Below, in pieces: positions 1 to 8,980 of a stretch of DNA of 44,402 bases. Within the stretch, counting starts at the first letter, position 1; each line of letters starts with the position of its first letter. The position numbers were made by a program, and so were the translations under genes. Under the pieces are notes generated by a model. The model saw only the letters and a program-made list of their open reading frames with translations. It searched no databases and was not told the origin of the DNA. Origin of the DNA: a virus; the IMG/VR virus record IMGVR_UViG_3300003691_000017, positions 1 through 44,402 of that record. The stretch is one strand, 5' to 3'.

Positions 1-160
1 TATGCAGAACCAGCAGCAACCTATGCAGAACCAGCAGCAACCTATGCAGAACCAGCAGCAACCTATGCAGAACGCCCCTGCACATGATTTTGTGAACAAT
101 GCTGGTAACGGTCCTGGTCAAGTTCAACCTGGAATGAACCCGCCCGCCCCAAACCAATAA
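1..160 (+). CDS. C-terminal end of an unidentified protein with MQNQQQP repeats (partial)
   Basis: The frame open from position 2 runs to TAA at 158-160, giving the last 52 residues of a gene that starts outside the window. Three full 21-bp units (2-22, 23-43, 44-64) and a partial fourth (65-73) encode the heptad MQNQQQP. The rest is rich in Pro, Gly and Asn and ends in APNQ. This looks like a flexible low-complexity tail. Such tails occur on many phage DNA-binding and virion proteins, so no function can be assigned. It lies just upstream of the tRNA and DNA polymerase on the same strand. Confidence 0.7.
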   Translation, partial: MQNQQQPMQNQQQPMQNQQQPMQNAPAHDFVNNAGNGPGQVQPGMNPPAPNQ

Positions 161-174
161 GGGTATGCACTGGA

Positions 175-210
175 TGCGGCGCGACACAGGGTCAACCATG
201 TCGCGCCGCA
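175..210 (+). terminator. Stem-loop after the first gene, probable terminator
   Basis: A perfect 12-bp inverted repeat (175-186 and 199-210, GC-rich, arms TGCGGCGCGACA and its complement) encloses a 12-nt loop. It lies 14 nt after the stop codon of the preceding gene. The following bases are pyrimidine-rich (CTCCTTCCTT) rather than a clean T run, so termination is likely but not certain. An RNA-processing role upstream of the tRNA is the alternative. Confidence 0.6.
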
Positions 211-283
211 CTCCTTCCTTATATTGTAAATGTTCTTTATGATCATAAGGGTGGTGTAGTTGATTGCATACCTTTTTAGAATT

Positions 284-368
284 GCGCGTGTGGTGAAATT
301 GGTAAACGCACCAGACTTAAAATCTGACGCCTTCGGGCTTGCGGGTTCGACCCCCGCCACGCGTACCA
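284..368 (+). tRNA. tRNA-Leu, anticodon UAA
   Basis: The acceptor stem GCGCGTG (284-290) pairs with CACGCGT, with G-U as the first pair. The discriminator is A and the CCA end is encoded (366-368). The anticodon loop CTTAAAA places TAA at 318-320. A variable arm with GCC-TTC-GGGC and the T arm GCGGG-TTCGACC-CCCGC give the class II shape expected for leucine. The length is 85 nt. It reads UUA and UUG codons, which are common in this AT-rich genome, so it may supplement a GC-richer host. The DNA polymerase start codon follows 13 nt later. Confidence 0.93.
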
Positions 369-381
369 TTGGAAATTTAAA

Positions 382-2445
382 ATGAACCTTGATCAAGCTG
401 TTGTTTACGATATTGAAACATTCCCTAATGTGTTTACGCTTCATGCTGAAATGCTACATTCGGACATTTCAAGCACTTGGGAAATTTCAACGTTTCGCGA
501 TGATCGACAATATTTAATTCAATGGTTCAATCACCTAAATCTGACACAAACTCCGATGATTGGTTTTTATAGTGAGCATTTTGACTATATTGTAATTCAT
601 TTCATTATGATGAACCCAACCGCAACCGTTCAACAGATTTATGAATTTGCGATGATGGTTATCAATGAACAGAATAAATTCAAACATTCTGTTTGGCAGA
701 ACAAGCGATTTGCACCGCAAATTGATTTATTTAAAATTCATCATTTCGACAATCGCGCAAAAACTACAAGCTTGAAAGCCCTTGAAATTAACATGCGTTC
801 AAATGATGTTGTTGATGTAATTGGTACTGAAATTGCACTTGGTTCTAATCTCACCCGTCCGCAAATTGGTAACGTCCTAATTCCTTACAATAAACACGAT
901 GTGAAAGAAACTAAAAAATTCGCTTGGTATTCAATGCCAGCAATTGAATTCAGAATTAAAATGATTGGTAAAATACCTGGTGATGTTCTGAATTTCAACG
1001 ATACGAAAATCGGTGCTAAAATTCTTGAACAACGCTTGGGTGATAATGTTTGTTATTTGCCTTCATCCAATGGGTACGGACGGGGTAAACCTCGCCAAAC
1101 CGTCCGACACACCATTTCATTGAACGAAATAATCTTTCCTTATATTTATTTTGAAAATCCAGAATTCAAACGTGTTCTGGATTGGATGAAAACACAAACA
1201 TTAACGTCAGATGATATTCTTGATCCTGAAGCAACGATTAAAACCAAAGGTGTTTTCAGCAAGGTCAAAGCAAACGTTGGCGGCATGGAATTTCATTTTG
1301 GTACAGGTGGTATTCATGGTTCCGTTGCTGCACAACGTGTTTATGCAACAGATAATGTTTTGATTGAAGATATTGATGTTGCTAGTCTTTATCCTTCTAT
1401 TGCAATTGTAAACAAGTTAACGCCTGAGCATTTAGGTGAAGCGTTTTCTGTTGAATACGAAAAGCTATTGATTGAACGGCGCAAGCACAAGAAAGGAACT
1501 GTTGAAAACGCAAGTTTGAAGCTTGCCGCGAACGGTACATACGGCAATAGCAATAATAAATTTAGCGTATTTTATGACCCTAAATTTACCATGACCATTA
1601 CGATTAACGGTCAACTAATGCTTTGCATGTTAGCAGAATGGTTGTTGAAAGTTCCAACACTTCAATTTATTCAAATTAATACTGATGGTATAACTTACAA
1701 AATTCATAAAGAATACACCGGATTAGCTAAGGAAATTCAAGAACGATGGGAAAAGTACACACTGTTAAATCTTGAAAGTGCGCATTATTCGAGAATGTTC
1801 ATTCGTGATGTGAATAATTACATTGCTGAAAGCGTTGTTAAAATTGGCGATAATAAACCACCTAGCGTTAAACAAAAGGGCGCCTATTGGCATCCTGACC
1901 CGTCCGATTACGCAAAGAGCATTAGCACCGCTGGTCCGCCCGCATGGCATAAGGATTTTAACCCCGTTGTAGTAACCAAAGCGGCGGTTGCCGCGATGAT
2001 GAAAGGCATTGATCCTGAAATTTTCATACGCTTACAACATGATCCTTTTGATTTCATGTGTAGAGTAAAAGTTGACAGATCATCAAAGTTAATGTTCGGA
2101 CAAAAGCAAATTCAAAGCACGACAAGATATTATATTGCGAATAACGGTGATCATCTGAAGAAAATCAGCCCGCCCGCAAAAGGTGCAGTAGTTGGTACCT
2201 TCAAACGCAAGAGCAGGATCACCGATGTGTTTTATAAATCGGTTTTAGCTGAATGTGCTGGAACTGCAAACCCTGTTTGGGATGAACGAATTCATACAAA
2301 GAATAAATCAACTTATCAAATTCGTGAAATGGCTGTTAACGCCGGTTTCAAAGTTGCGATATGTAATCGCGCAAGTGATTTTGATTTTAGCAATATCAAC
2401 TACGATTGGTATGTAAATGAAGCGCGAAAACTGATTATAAATTAA
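382..2445 (+). CDS. DNA polymerase, family B type, with 3'-5' exonuclease
   Basis: This 687-residue replicative polymerase copies the phage genome. Seen in the sequence: exonuclease motif I as YDIET (D10, E12), exonuclease motif III as YNKHD (Y169, D173), polymerase motif A as DVASLYPS (332-339), motif B with K380, N384 and YG387-388, and motif C as INTDGI with D435. Motif C has Asn at position 433 where most family B enzymes have the first Asp of DTD, but the metal-binding second Asp is kept. It is shorter than cellular family B enzymes and similar in size to compact phage members. The start is ATG 382 with GGA upstream. It lies directly after the tRNA. Its stop codon abuts the stop of the convergent lysis gene at 2446, leaving no room for a terminator. 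Confidence 0.93.
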   Translation: MNLDQAVVYDIETFPNVFTLHAEMLHSDISSTWEISTFRDDRQYLIQWFNHLNLTQTPMIGFYSEHFDYIVIHFIMMNPTATVQQIYEFAMMVINEQNKFKHSVWQNKRFAPQIDLFKIHHFDNRAKTTSLKALEINMRSNDVVDVIGTEIALGSNLTRPQIGNVLIPYNKHDVKETKKFAWYSMPAIEFRIKMIGKIPGDVLNFNDTKIGAKILEQRLGDNVCYLPSSNGYGRGKPRQTVRHTISLNEIIFPYIYFENPEFKRVLDWMKTQTLTSDDILDPEATIKTKGVFSKVKANVGGMEFHFGTGGIHGSVAAQRVYATDNVLIEDIDVASLYPSIAIVNKLTPEHLGEAFSVEYEKLLIERRKHKKGTVENASLKLAANGTYGNSNNKFSVFYDPKFTMTITINGQLMLCMLAEWLLKVPTLQFIQINTDGITYKIHKEYTGLAKEIQERWEKYTLLNLESAHYSRMFIRDVNNYIAESVVKIGDNKPPSVKQKGAYWHPDPSDYAKSISTAGPPAWHKDFNPVVVTKAAVAAMMKGIDPEIFIRLQHDPFDFMCRVKVDRSSKLMFGQKQIQSTTRYYIANNGDHLKKISPPAKGAVVGTFKRKSRITDVFYKSVLAECAGTANPVWDERIHTKNKSTYQIREMAVNAGFKVAICNRASDFDFSNINYDWYVNEARKLIIN

Positions 2446-2718
2446 TTATCTATCACGCAATAAAGCTATAACTTGTTTATGATTTTCACGTTGTTCATCG
2501 CGTAGTTCTTTCATGCGTGTATCAACATGCTCAAGATGACCGTTCAAGTCGTCACGTCTAACATAGTTCTCTTTAACATCGTCAATCTTTTCATGCATTT
2601 TTTCAGTATTTTTCGAAATTTTATTTGATAAATTTCGAAATGTTCCGATAATTGCACCGGTAAAAGCAAGGAAAAAAGTTACAGCTAAACCGGCAATCCA
2701 TTTTAAATCACCATCCAT
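2446..2718 (-). CDS. Small membrane protein with one helix and a coiled coil, lysis cassette
   Basis: This 90-residue protein has one hydrophobic segment (about residues 7-26) followed by a long charged helical stretch rich in Lys, Glu, Asp and Asn that should form a coiled coil. It is the last gene of the minus-strand late operon. Its ATG overlaps the stop of the holin upstream (TAATG), so the two are translationally coupled. The layout of an N-terminal anchor and a coiled coil fits an inner-membrane spanin or an XhlA-like holin partner. No outer spanin was seen, so the role is inferred from context only. Confidence 0.75.
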   Translation of the reverse strand: MDGDLKWIAGLAVTFFLAFTGAIIGTFRNLSNKISKNTEKMHEKIDDVKENYVRRDDLNGHLEHVDTRMKELRDEQRENHKQVIALLRDR

Positions 2719-3140
2719 TATTTCCGCCGCCCAATAACTGCACCAATTGTACTAACACCGATTTTCACCGCTGACAAACCAAACAAGCTAAGAATGATTG
2801 AACCTTGCCATTCATCCATAGGTGCGGGCAACGCTTGCACGGTCCAGTTCAAGTTAGGAAACACGCTAACAATGCTCACCGCTGCAAAATGTGCAGAAGG
2901 AAAGAAACCGGCAACAAACACCATTAGCCGCATTTCCCAATACCCACCCGATGCTTTGCGGATTGAAGCGGCGGTTTCTAAAGCCTGTTGACGGGCTTTT
3001 AACTCGCCAATGGTAACATCAGCCACAATTTTAGCTTCATCGGTTTGTGCGGTCAATTTATCAGCATATGCGCCGCGCAATTCGGACGCTATACCGTTCA
3101 GCCCGCCGCCGAATATCCATTTTAAAGGATTTAAAGACAT
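2718..3140 (-). CDS. Holin of the three-transmembrane GTA type
   Basis: This 140-residue protein starts MSLNPLKWIFGGG and has a long amphipathic N-terminal helix. The motif WEMRLMVFVAGFFPSAHFAA begins about residue 68, and two further hydrophobic segments follow. This matches the holin family described for alphaproteobacterial gene-transfer agents. It would permeabilise the inner membrane so that the endolysin reaches the cell wall. It sits between two small membrane-protein genes and close to the endolysin, with TAATG-type stop-start overlaps on both sides. Confidence 0.82.
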   Translation of the reverse strand: MSLNPLKWIFGGGLNGIASELRGAYADKLTAQTDEAKIVADVTIGELKARQQALETAASIRKASGGYWEMRLMVFVAGFFPSAHFAAVSIVSVFPNLNWTVQALPAPMDEWQGSIILSLFGLSAVKIGVSTIGAVIGRRK

Positions 3141-3355
3141 TAGCCCCTTGCTCCACGAAAACCAATACCAGTTAAGCCCGCTAGTATCATAATTTTTGGA
3201 TCAATATCGGTTGTGTTTCGTATGGTTTCAACAATTGCTTGCCAATTATGCAACGGTTCAGATGCAAGAATAACACCACAAAGCAGAGTGAAAAATGAAC
3301 CCAACCAAGCTACTGAACCAGGTTTGAAATATTTCTTTATTTTTTTACGAACCAT
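3140..3355 (-). CDS. Small holin-like membrane protein
   Basis: This 71-residue protein has a basic N-terminus (MVRKKIKKY), a hydrophobic segment at about 16-32 and a second hydrophobic stretch at about 54-64. It overlaps the end of the endolysin gene by 19 nt and its own stop overlaps the holin start (TAATG). Position and topology suggest a second holin, an antiholin or another lysis regulator. No catalytic motif is present and I do not recognise the family. Confidence 0.75.
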   Translation of the reverse strand: MVRKKIKKYFKPGSVAWLGSFFTLLCGVILASEPLHNWQAIVETIRNTTDIDPKIMILAGLTGIGFRGARG

Positions 3356-4287
3356 GATAAAATCACCTTAATGATTGCAATTAAACCGGTTGTCGGTTCT
3401 TTATCAAATACAGGAAATTCAGGTGACTTGTCAACGGTTTGTTCGGAAAGTGCGGTTTTGATTGCAGCTAAGGTTTTCGGACCGGCAAAACCGTCATTGT
3501 CCAGATTGTATTGACGCTGAAAAGTTGCAACATAAAATTTCGTACCGTCACCAAACCGCCCATCAATTTCAAGCGGATAACCAAGAGTAACAAGATCAGA
3601 TTGCAATGTGCGCACCGCTTCACCTTTGGAACCTATTTTCAAAACAGAACTTACCGTTAATTTAACATGTGTTACAGTTGTACCACTTGAATGTTTAATA
3701 TAAGCGTTTGCAAGTCTAATATGATAGCCGTGTTTTGCGTAACCGCCGCCATTCCATTTTTTAGCAGCAGGTCGCCAACTTTCAGAATTTGTAAAATCGC
3801 GGTTTGTTAAAATATCAACCATGTTCCAAGATTTTAACAATGTGACCATTTGAATTAGCTGTTCAAATTCACCCTGCATTGCGGTTTTAACGAAATCTTC
3901 AACATTAGAATGACCTGCATCAATATGGTTGAACCCCATGATTTGACTAAGACCAAACGAACCAGACATTAAAGCCGATGAACCTGCAAGACTATAAGCG
4001 GCGTTCATTCGTGTGTAACTTTCATGCGGATAATTACCAGATTTCCATTTTTTATAAGCTAAGCCCATAGCAACCGCATTTTGTTGTTTTAACGGTTTGC
4101 CTTTCAATTGCCTGTAAAAAATATGCGGCTCAAACAACATTTTCGGACGATTGGAGTTATCGAAACCACGTCCAGCAGCTTCAACTTCAAGAAACGACAA
4201 AAGAACAGCCGTTTCAATGCCGATTTCACGCGCAGCTTTGCCAATGTCACCTTGTTGAAGTCGCTTACCTGTTCCAATAAAGTCCAT
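3337..4287 (-). CDS. Endolysin: N-acetylmuramidase with C-terminal peptidoglycan-binding domain
   Basis: This 316-residue enzyme degrades the host cell wall at the end of infection. Residues 1-190 resemble the N-acetylmuramidase domain (DUF3380 type), with candidate catalytic Glu in SFLEVEAAGRGF (E34, E36), FEPHIFYR, and GSFGLSQIMGFNH in the core. Residues about 213-285 are a PG_binding_1 domain (LKIGSKGEAVRTLQ, then GRFGDGT and GFAGPKT). The C-terminus (about 301-316, GLIAIIKVILSWFVKK) is hydrophobic and then basic, so it may touch the membrane. There is no N-terminal signal peptide, so release should depend on the holins. The start overlaps the tail-fibre stop (TAATG). Confidence 0.9.
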   Translation of the reverse strand: MDFIGTGKRLQQGDIGKAAREIGIETAVLLSFLEVEAAGRGFDNSNRPKMLFEPHIFYRQLKGKPLKQQNAVAMGLAYKKWKSGNYPHESYTRMNAAYSLAGSSALMSGSFGLSQIMGFNHIDAGHSNVEDFVKTAMQGEFEQLIQMVTLLKSWNMVDILTNRDFTNSESWRPAAKKWNGGGYAKHGYHIRLANAYIKHSSGTTVTHVKLTVSSVLKIGSKGEAVRTLQSDLVTLGYPLEIDGRFGDGTKFYVATFQRQYNLDNDGFAGPKTLAAIKTALSEQTVDKSPEFPVFDKEPTTGLIAIIKVILSWFVKK

Positions 4288-5816
4288 TATAGAACGTCCT
4301 TTTTACGATATGTGAATGAAATATTACTATTTAAACCTTTTTGACCGCTTGCTGTCCAAGCTGCACCAATTGTAGCACTTGGATGAAGATAAATAACATT
4401 ATCATTTTTCTTAATTTCAACTAATCCAAACGCATCTGCGCCATTATCTTCAATCGAGATAACTTGTGTAAAAGGTTCAAGATTTGCAAGACCACTTTCA
4501 ATTTTACAAATATCGGGCATACCTGTAATTGTAAAAGATGTAATATTGCTGTTGCCAAACGATCCTTGAATTTCCATTGTTACCATTTGTGAGCGTATAA
4601 AATAACGACAAATTGTAGTAGCCGATCCAGAATAACCAACCATATTACCAACAAAATAACCAGCAATCAAAGGTTCTTCATTTGCACGTTGTGAAGAATG
4701 TAAACGCCAATCACCAGCAGCATATTTTTCAAATATAAAAAGATCACCAGCAGCAGTTGTTATATTTACACCATTTGGTAAAACTAAATCGGTTGCGTGA
4801 TGTGTAATAACAACAACATCATCGAACTGAAGTGTTACAATTGCGCCGATTGGCTGAGCATCAGCAGTATGTTCAATTGATGTAATATCGGTTGTTCCGG
4901 TAACATTTACTGATGTATCGTTTTCACCAATTAACAATTCAGCGGCACTTGCAACATCTGCACCTTTATAAAATGTCACAACATCAACGAATTCTAGTGC
5001 GTCACCCGCTTCATTTACAGCAACTTGCAGCCCCGCGCCCGCTGCAAGGTCTAAACCGCTCAAATTACCCGCCACAGCCGCCGCAAGCGATGCATCAGCG
5101 CTTACCGCCGCGTTCGTTTCAGATACCAGTGCCGCCGCCGCGCTTACCGCCGTGTTCGTTTCAGATACCAGTGCCGCCGCCGCGCTAATAACCGCAGCCG
5201 CAGCCGCAGCCGCCGCCGTTGCTGCATTTGCTGCACTATCAACATCTGTAATCAATGTGAAATTACCAGAATTAATAAAACCAGAAACAAACATTCCATC
5301 TAACAAATTGTCTGCAATAAGCGGATTGCTCGCAATTGATAAAATAGGCAATACAGGCCCACCATTAAAAGCAACGGTTGCTGGTCCAGTATTATCAGCA
5401 ATAATCGGCAACATGATCAATGTGCGACCATCTTGAACCGGAATAGGTAAATCAGTTGTTGCTTGAATTGCGTTAGCAGTACCCGCACCAACATTGACAC
5501 CAGAAATTACAAATTGAGGAATATCAAGGCGGCGCGTCCAAGCTGGTGCAACATCTGTACCGGTATTTTCATAAATACCATTGTTCGCTTGTGTCGCGTC
5601 ATTTGTTACCCAGGCCATTACAGAAGCTTCAGAAACGGACGTGAGGGCGGTCAATGCGGCTAGGCTATCTTTTACCAGCGCACCAGCTTGTGCGCCTTCT
5701 AGCTGAACTTGCATTTCTGAAAATGCTTTCACAGTGCCTTGTCGCGATGGTTTTTTTGAAGCGTCATATGGAACGCCTAAAATAGCGCCTTTGATCGTGT
5801 CTAGTGGCGTTGTCAT
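4287..5816 (-). CDS. Tail fibre-like protein with alanine-rich repeats
   Basis: This 509-residue protein is probably the host-contacting fibre, placed after the tail-tip protein and before the lysis genes. Residues 1-180 form an N-terminal module of the kind that attaches to the tail. Residues about 195-255 are Ala/Ser/Thr-rich with repeated SAAAALVSETN units, expected to form a trimeric helical or fibrous shaft. The C-terminal part is beta-rich and contains GTTDITSIEHT and LPNGVNITTAAGD. Such C-termini usually carry receptor binding. The shaft repeats are near-identical at DNA level, so repeat number could vary by recombination. The host receptor cannot be read from sequence. Confidence 0.75.
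   Translation of the reverse strand: MTTPLDTIKGAILGVPYDASKKPSRQGTVKAFSEMQVQLEGAQAGALVKDSLAALTALTSVSEASVMAWVTNDATQANNGIYENTGTDVAPAWTRRLDIPQFVISGVNVGAGTANAIQATTDLPIPVQDGRTLIMLPIIADNTGPATVAFNGGPVLPILSIASNPLIADNLLDGMFVSGFINSGNFTLITDVDSAANAATAAAAAAAAVISAAAALVSETNTAVSAAAALVSETNAAVSADASLAAAVAGNLSGLDLAAGAGLQVAVNEAGDALEFVDVVTFYKGADVASAAELLIGENDTSVNVTGTTDITSIEHTADAQPIGAIVTLQFDDVVVITHHATDLVLPNGVNITTAAGDLFIFEKYAAGDWRLHSSQRANEEPLIAGYFVGNMVGYSGSATTICRYFIRSQMVTMEIQGSFGNSNITSFTITGMPDICKIESGLANLEPFTQVISIEDNGADAFGLVEIKKNDNVIYLHPSATIGAAWTASGQKGLNSNISFTYRKKDVL
5098..5181 (-). repeat. Two tandem 42-bp repeats in the tail-fibre shaft
   Basis: Units 5098-5139 and 5140-5181 differ at one visible position (CCGCG versus CCGTG) and encode 14 residues of the Ala-Ser-Glu-Thr-Asn shaft. 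The flanks contain shorter GCC-rich relatives. Near identity suggests recent duplication or gene conversion. Confidence 0.9.
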
Positions 5817-5826
5817 TTTCGTTTTC

Positions 5827-7941
5827 CTAACTTATCACGATTTCAAAATCAGGGAACGTTTTAAAATTCCCAATGTTATCATCTATCCTAATTGAAATTG
5901 CCGAATATGTACCTACTGTTGTAGGCGTTCCCGATACCGCACCCGTTGCGGTATCGACAATTAAACCAGGTGGCAATCTATTATATGTATCAGTGAATAT
6001 ATACGGGGTTTGCCCGCCTGTCACGCCAATTGTAAAACCAGCATAAGCAATACCAGTTGTTCCAACTAAAACAGGCGTTCCGGTCAGCGTCAAAGTTGAA
6101 GAATTAACAATTGGAACGGGCGAAATCCAATCTGAAACAGAACCACCGGTTGACTTTGTGCGCCAGCGAACAAAATAATCCGAGTTTGAAACTACAACAC
6201 CACTAATGGCATATGCATCAGTTTTTAAAACTGTCATAGGTAACCAAGCATTATCATCAGGTGTACCACCTGTTTTTAATTGATATTGAAATTCATAGAA
6301 CCAATCGGAACGTTGTATATTATTAAAACTAATTTTAATTTTATTTTCAAAAATTGTTACTGCAATTCCAGTTGGCAAATCAGGTGCGTAGTAAGCTTGA
6401 CTGTCACCAATACTCACTTTCGCCCATTCTTCACCCGCTAACAAAGTCCATCTGTCCGCATCAACAGGAACGACACCAAACCCACAAAATGCACCAGAAA
6501 TATCAACTTCAACCGGTGTAACAATTTCATAATCACCTGAAAAATCGTTATCGTAAAGCAAACTTACAATGCGCTCTTGTCTCGCTCGCAAACCACGTAA
6601 ACCGGTAGTTGGTAAAAGTTTGTGTTCAGGTTGCGACCTGTACCCGATTGATTTAGCTAACCGCATTGCCTGATTGTGGTTTTGGACGCTCAAAGCGTCA
6701 ACAACAATATACTTAGGTGTTTCACCTTCAACATAATACAATGGATTTCGCCAAGGTGCAGACGGTTGAACCGTGTAGTTTGCTTCAGGATCAGTATAGC
6801 GAACAATTACACCTTGGGTTAGACTTTCACCGTTTTGTGCTTCAACACTTTCCATTGCAACAATATCACGATTTCTAACAAGTTTAACGGTTGGTGAATA
6901 ATAATAACCAACACGAGGCCAACATTTACCATCATCATCAAACACTAATTGAGCGTCACAAGACATTAATATTTCTTGTTCACCATTGGTACGTTCTGTA
7001 CTTTCTGGAACTGAAAGACCACATTCATAACGCGCGGCGCTGTTCAATTCAATATCAACAACCGTTTGATCACAAATAGACGCTTGTTCAGCTACTCTAT
7101 CCCAATTAATACTACCATCAGTTTTATTGCGCCCGTATCGGTGCGTTCTGTACCACGCCCATAATAGAACGGGATTTTTTGAAAATTCGTATGTTGTAGG
7201 ATCACCTAATGTGTGACCAACTTCACGCGGATCATAAACAAATGACCAATCACCGACAATTGAAAAAGATGGTTCACCTAACCCAATAGGTCCGCGCCAG
7301 CGGAATATTTTATAACGATCTTCAACATCAACTGCGTTAACTTTAATGACACTATAGGTTGTTCCGACTAATTTATGATTACTTGTCCAAACACCTGAAA
7401 ATGCTGCTTCAAGTGATGATATTGCAGGTGGTGTGGGGTCACTTTCAGAATATGTTGTTGTTTGAACATTAAAATAAGTCACTTGCGTTCCTGAACCATC
7501 CCAAGGATCGCCATCAGAAGTTAATGAAAATTCATTGTTTGTAACGTTACCACTTCCATCAACAGTAAGAACAATATCATCAAAATACAAAGCGTTAGTA
7601 TTTGTTAAAACACTATCACTATGAACAATGATATACCAAAAATTACCACTTTCATCAAATTCAGCAAATATAACCCCGCCACCCTGTCGGTTGCGTCCAA
7701 TAGATAACCAACGTTCGGGTTCGCTAAGTCGGACGGTGACTTTTGAAGCTTCGGTTGATGGTGCTTGTTTTTTTCTGAATAACCCGCTGACAAGTGCCAA
7801 ACCTATGCCCAACACTAATTGACCAATTGGCGATACTAAAAATGCCACAATACTAGCGAACGTAACAGCCAATGCGGTTGCCGTTGTTGAGGCAATAACA
7901 CCCGCAGCCCATGCGGCAATCGCCGGTGCTAATTGTGGCAT
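5827..7941 (-). CDS. Tail-tip / central fibre protein (J-like) with fibronectin-type and putative Ig domains
   Basis: This 704-residue protein is the likely tail-tip hub that contacts the host. The N-terminus has two hydrophobic segments (about 6-30 and 37-52) typical of J-like proteins of this gene order. A beta-rich tip core follows, with motifs such as RWRGPIGLG and VLLWAWYRTHRYGRN. Near residues 500-600 there is a fibronectin III-like stretch (FVRWRTKS). The C-terminus has a putative Ig domain of the He_PIG type (LPPGLIVDTATGAVSGTP). I chose ATG 7941 (MPQLAPAIAAW) because GGAAGG lies 7 nt upstream. An upstream in-frame ATG at 7959 lacks a ribosome site. It overlaps the NlpC/P60-like gene by 13 nt. 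Confidence 0.85.
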   Translation of the reverse strand: MPQLAPAIAAWAAGVIASTTATALAVTFASIVAFLVSPIGQLVLGIGLALVSGLFRKKQAPSTEASKVTVRLSEPERWLSIGRNRQGGGVIFAEFDESGNFWYIIVHSDSVLTNTNALYFDDIVLTVDGSGNVTNNEFSLTSDGDPWDGSGTQVTYFNVQTTTYSESDPTPPAISSLEAAFSGVWTSNHKLVGTTYSVIKVNAVDVEDRYKIFRWRGPIGLGEPSFSIVGDWSFVYDPREVGHTLGDPTTYEFSKNPVLLWAWYRTHRYGRNKTDGSINWDRVAEQASICDQTVVDIELNSAARYECGLSVPESTERTNGEQEILMSCDAQLVFDDDGKCWPRVGYYYSPTVKLVRNRDIVAMESVEAQNGESLTQGVIVRYTDPEANYTVQPSAPWRNPLYYVEGETPKYIVVDALSVQNHNQAMRLAKSIGYRSQPEHKLLPTTGLRGLRARQERIVSLLYDNDFSGDYEIVTPVEVDISGAFCGFGVVPVDADRWTLLAGEEWAKVSIGDSQAYYAPDLPTGIAVTIFENKIKISFNNIQRSDWFYEFQYQLKTGGTPDDNAWLPMTVLKTDAYAISGVVVSNSDYFVRWRTKSTGGSVSDWISPVPIVNSSTLTLTGTPVLVGTTGIAYAGFTIGVTGGQTPYIFTDTYNRLPPGLIVDTATGAVSGTPTTVGTYSAISIRIDDNIGNFKTFPDFEIVIS

Positions 7942-8327
7942 TTTGTAACCTTCCAACATTTTTTTACATTCAGCCGTTTCAAATCCAATTCTGAAACGGT
8001 TCGGGCGTTTCGAAAAACCACACCTTCACCTGTACATATACCCGCTAAAGATTGCCCAAAGCAAACTAAAACAATATCACCGCGTTCAGGTGTTTCAGTT
8101 TCAGGTAAACCGGTTGATTTAATTAATTCGGAATAACCAAGACCAATTTTGTATAATGTTTTAGCAGCTTGTTGTTCGGTATGATATTGACCACGATATT
8201 CACTTGCAAAATCATCATAACCTAATTCAACTAGATAATCAGCAAGCGAAATCAAACAATCACTTTCGCCCCAAACAAAAGAACTTTGCCGCCATTTTTT
8301 AACGGCATTCGATAGAATATCATTCAT
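7929..8327 (-). CDS. NlpC/P60-like tail peptidase (DUF6950-like)
   Basis: This 132-residue protein has the motif FVWGESDCLISLADYL near residues 18-33, with the Cys at the usual NlpC/P60 catalytic position. The later segment RGDIVLVCFGQSLAGICTGEGVVF is also typical of the small phage members of this group. These proteins sit at the tail tip and probably help open peptidoglycan during DNA entry or tail-tip assembly. A clear catalytic His is harder to place, so activity is uncertain. It overlaps the gene upstream (8324) by 4 nt. Confidence 0.8.
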   Translation of the reverse strand: MNDILSNAVKKWRQSSFVWGESDCLISLADYLVELGYDDFASEYRGQYHTEQQAAKTLYKIGLGYSELIKSTGLPETETPERGDIVLVCFGQSLAGICTGEGVVFRNARTVSELDLKRLNVKKCWKVTKCHN

Positions 8328-8980
8328 GGTACTTGATACGTTCTATTTGATAACGCTGCAACAAATTCACAACCTAGATCAGTATCAACACCTAATTGCC
8401 TTGCTCGTTCCTGTTGCACTGCATTAGCATACGTTCCGCTCGGACGTTCTGAACGTCCGAAATTACCATCTTTGCAAACAACTGAAGTTTCGTAACGCTT
8501 GACCATTACACCGCCGTTCATTTCAATTTTTTCTGAAAACTTTGAATTCATCATCGTAAATTCTTTAAAAAATACAATCGGCGTTTCAGGGCGTAAACCT
8601 TCACCAGTTTGGAACATTGCAAGATAGCATGTTACCTTTTGACCAAACACCCGCCATTGATCTTTTTTTATGCTTTCATATAATTCTTTAGCGGCTAAAT
8701 CTGGTGTATCAATGATTTTCAAACCCATTGTATATGTGCCGCTAGAACCATCGCGCCCATCGGATACAGCCGGTGTTTTATGATGATCATTGTCACCAGC
8801 ATCAATCGTACCTAACCATTCGTTACCATCTGATGTAAAAAGCTTGCCTTTACCTTGCCACACTCGCAAAGGAAAACCTTTGAAATCATAAAACCAACAC
8901 CGCCGCACGATTGCACGAATATCGGTCATATCATCTTCTTCGCCAATGTACTGTTCTAAAAGATCATAAAATTCAGACAT
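8324..8980 (-). CDS. Minor tail protein, tail-tip assembly
   Basis: This 218-residue soluble protein lies between a distal-tail-like gene and the NlpC/P60-like gene, the place of baseplate hub genes in siphoviruses. Visible segments include FYDFKGFPLRVWQGKGKLFT near the N-terminus and VMVKRYETSVVCKDGNFGRS near the C-terminus, which suggest a beta-rich tip protein. No catalytic motif was recognised. The function rests on position. Start and stop overlap the neighbours by 1-4 nt, so translation is coupled. Confidence 0.75.
   Translation of the reverse strand: MSEFYDLLEQYIGEEDDMTDIRAIVRRCWFYDFKGFPLRVWQGKGKLFTSDGNEWLGTIDAGDNDHHKTPAVSDGRDGSSGTYTMGLKIIDTPDLAAKELYESIKKDQWRVFGQKVTCYLAMFQTGEGLRPETPIVFFKEFTMMNSKFSEKIEMNGGVMVKRYETSVVCKDGNFGRSERPSGTYANAVQQERARQLGVDTDLGCEFVAALSNRTYQVP

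Noticed and set aside
5827-7959. Signal peptide on the tail-tip protein
   Set aside because: The two hydrophobic N-terminal segments are usual for J-like proteins and there is no basic start or AxA site as in the coat and tube proteins.
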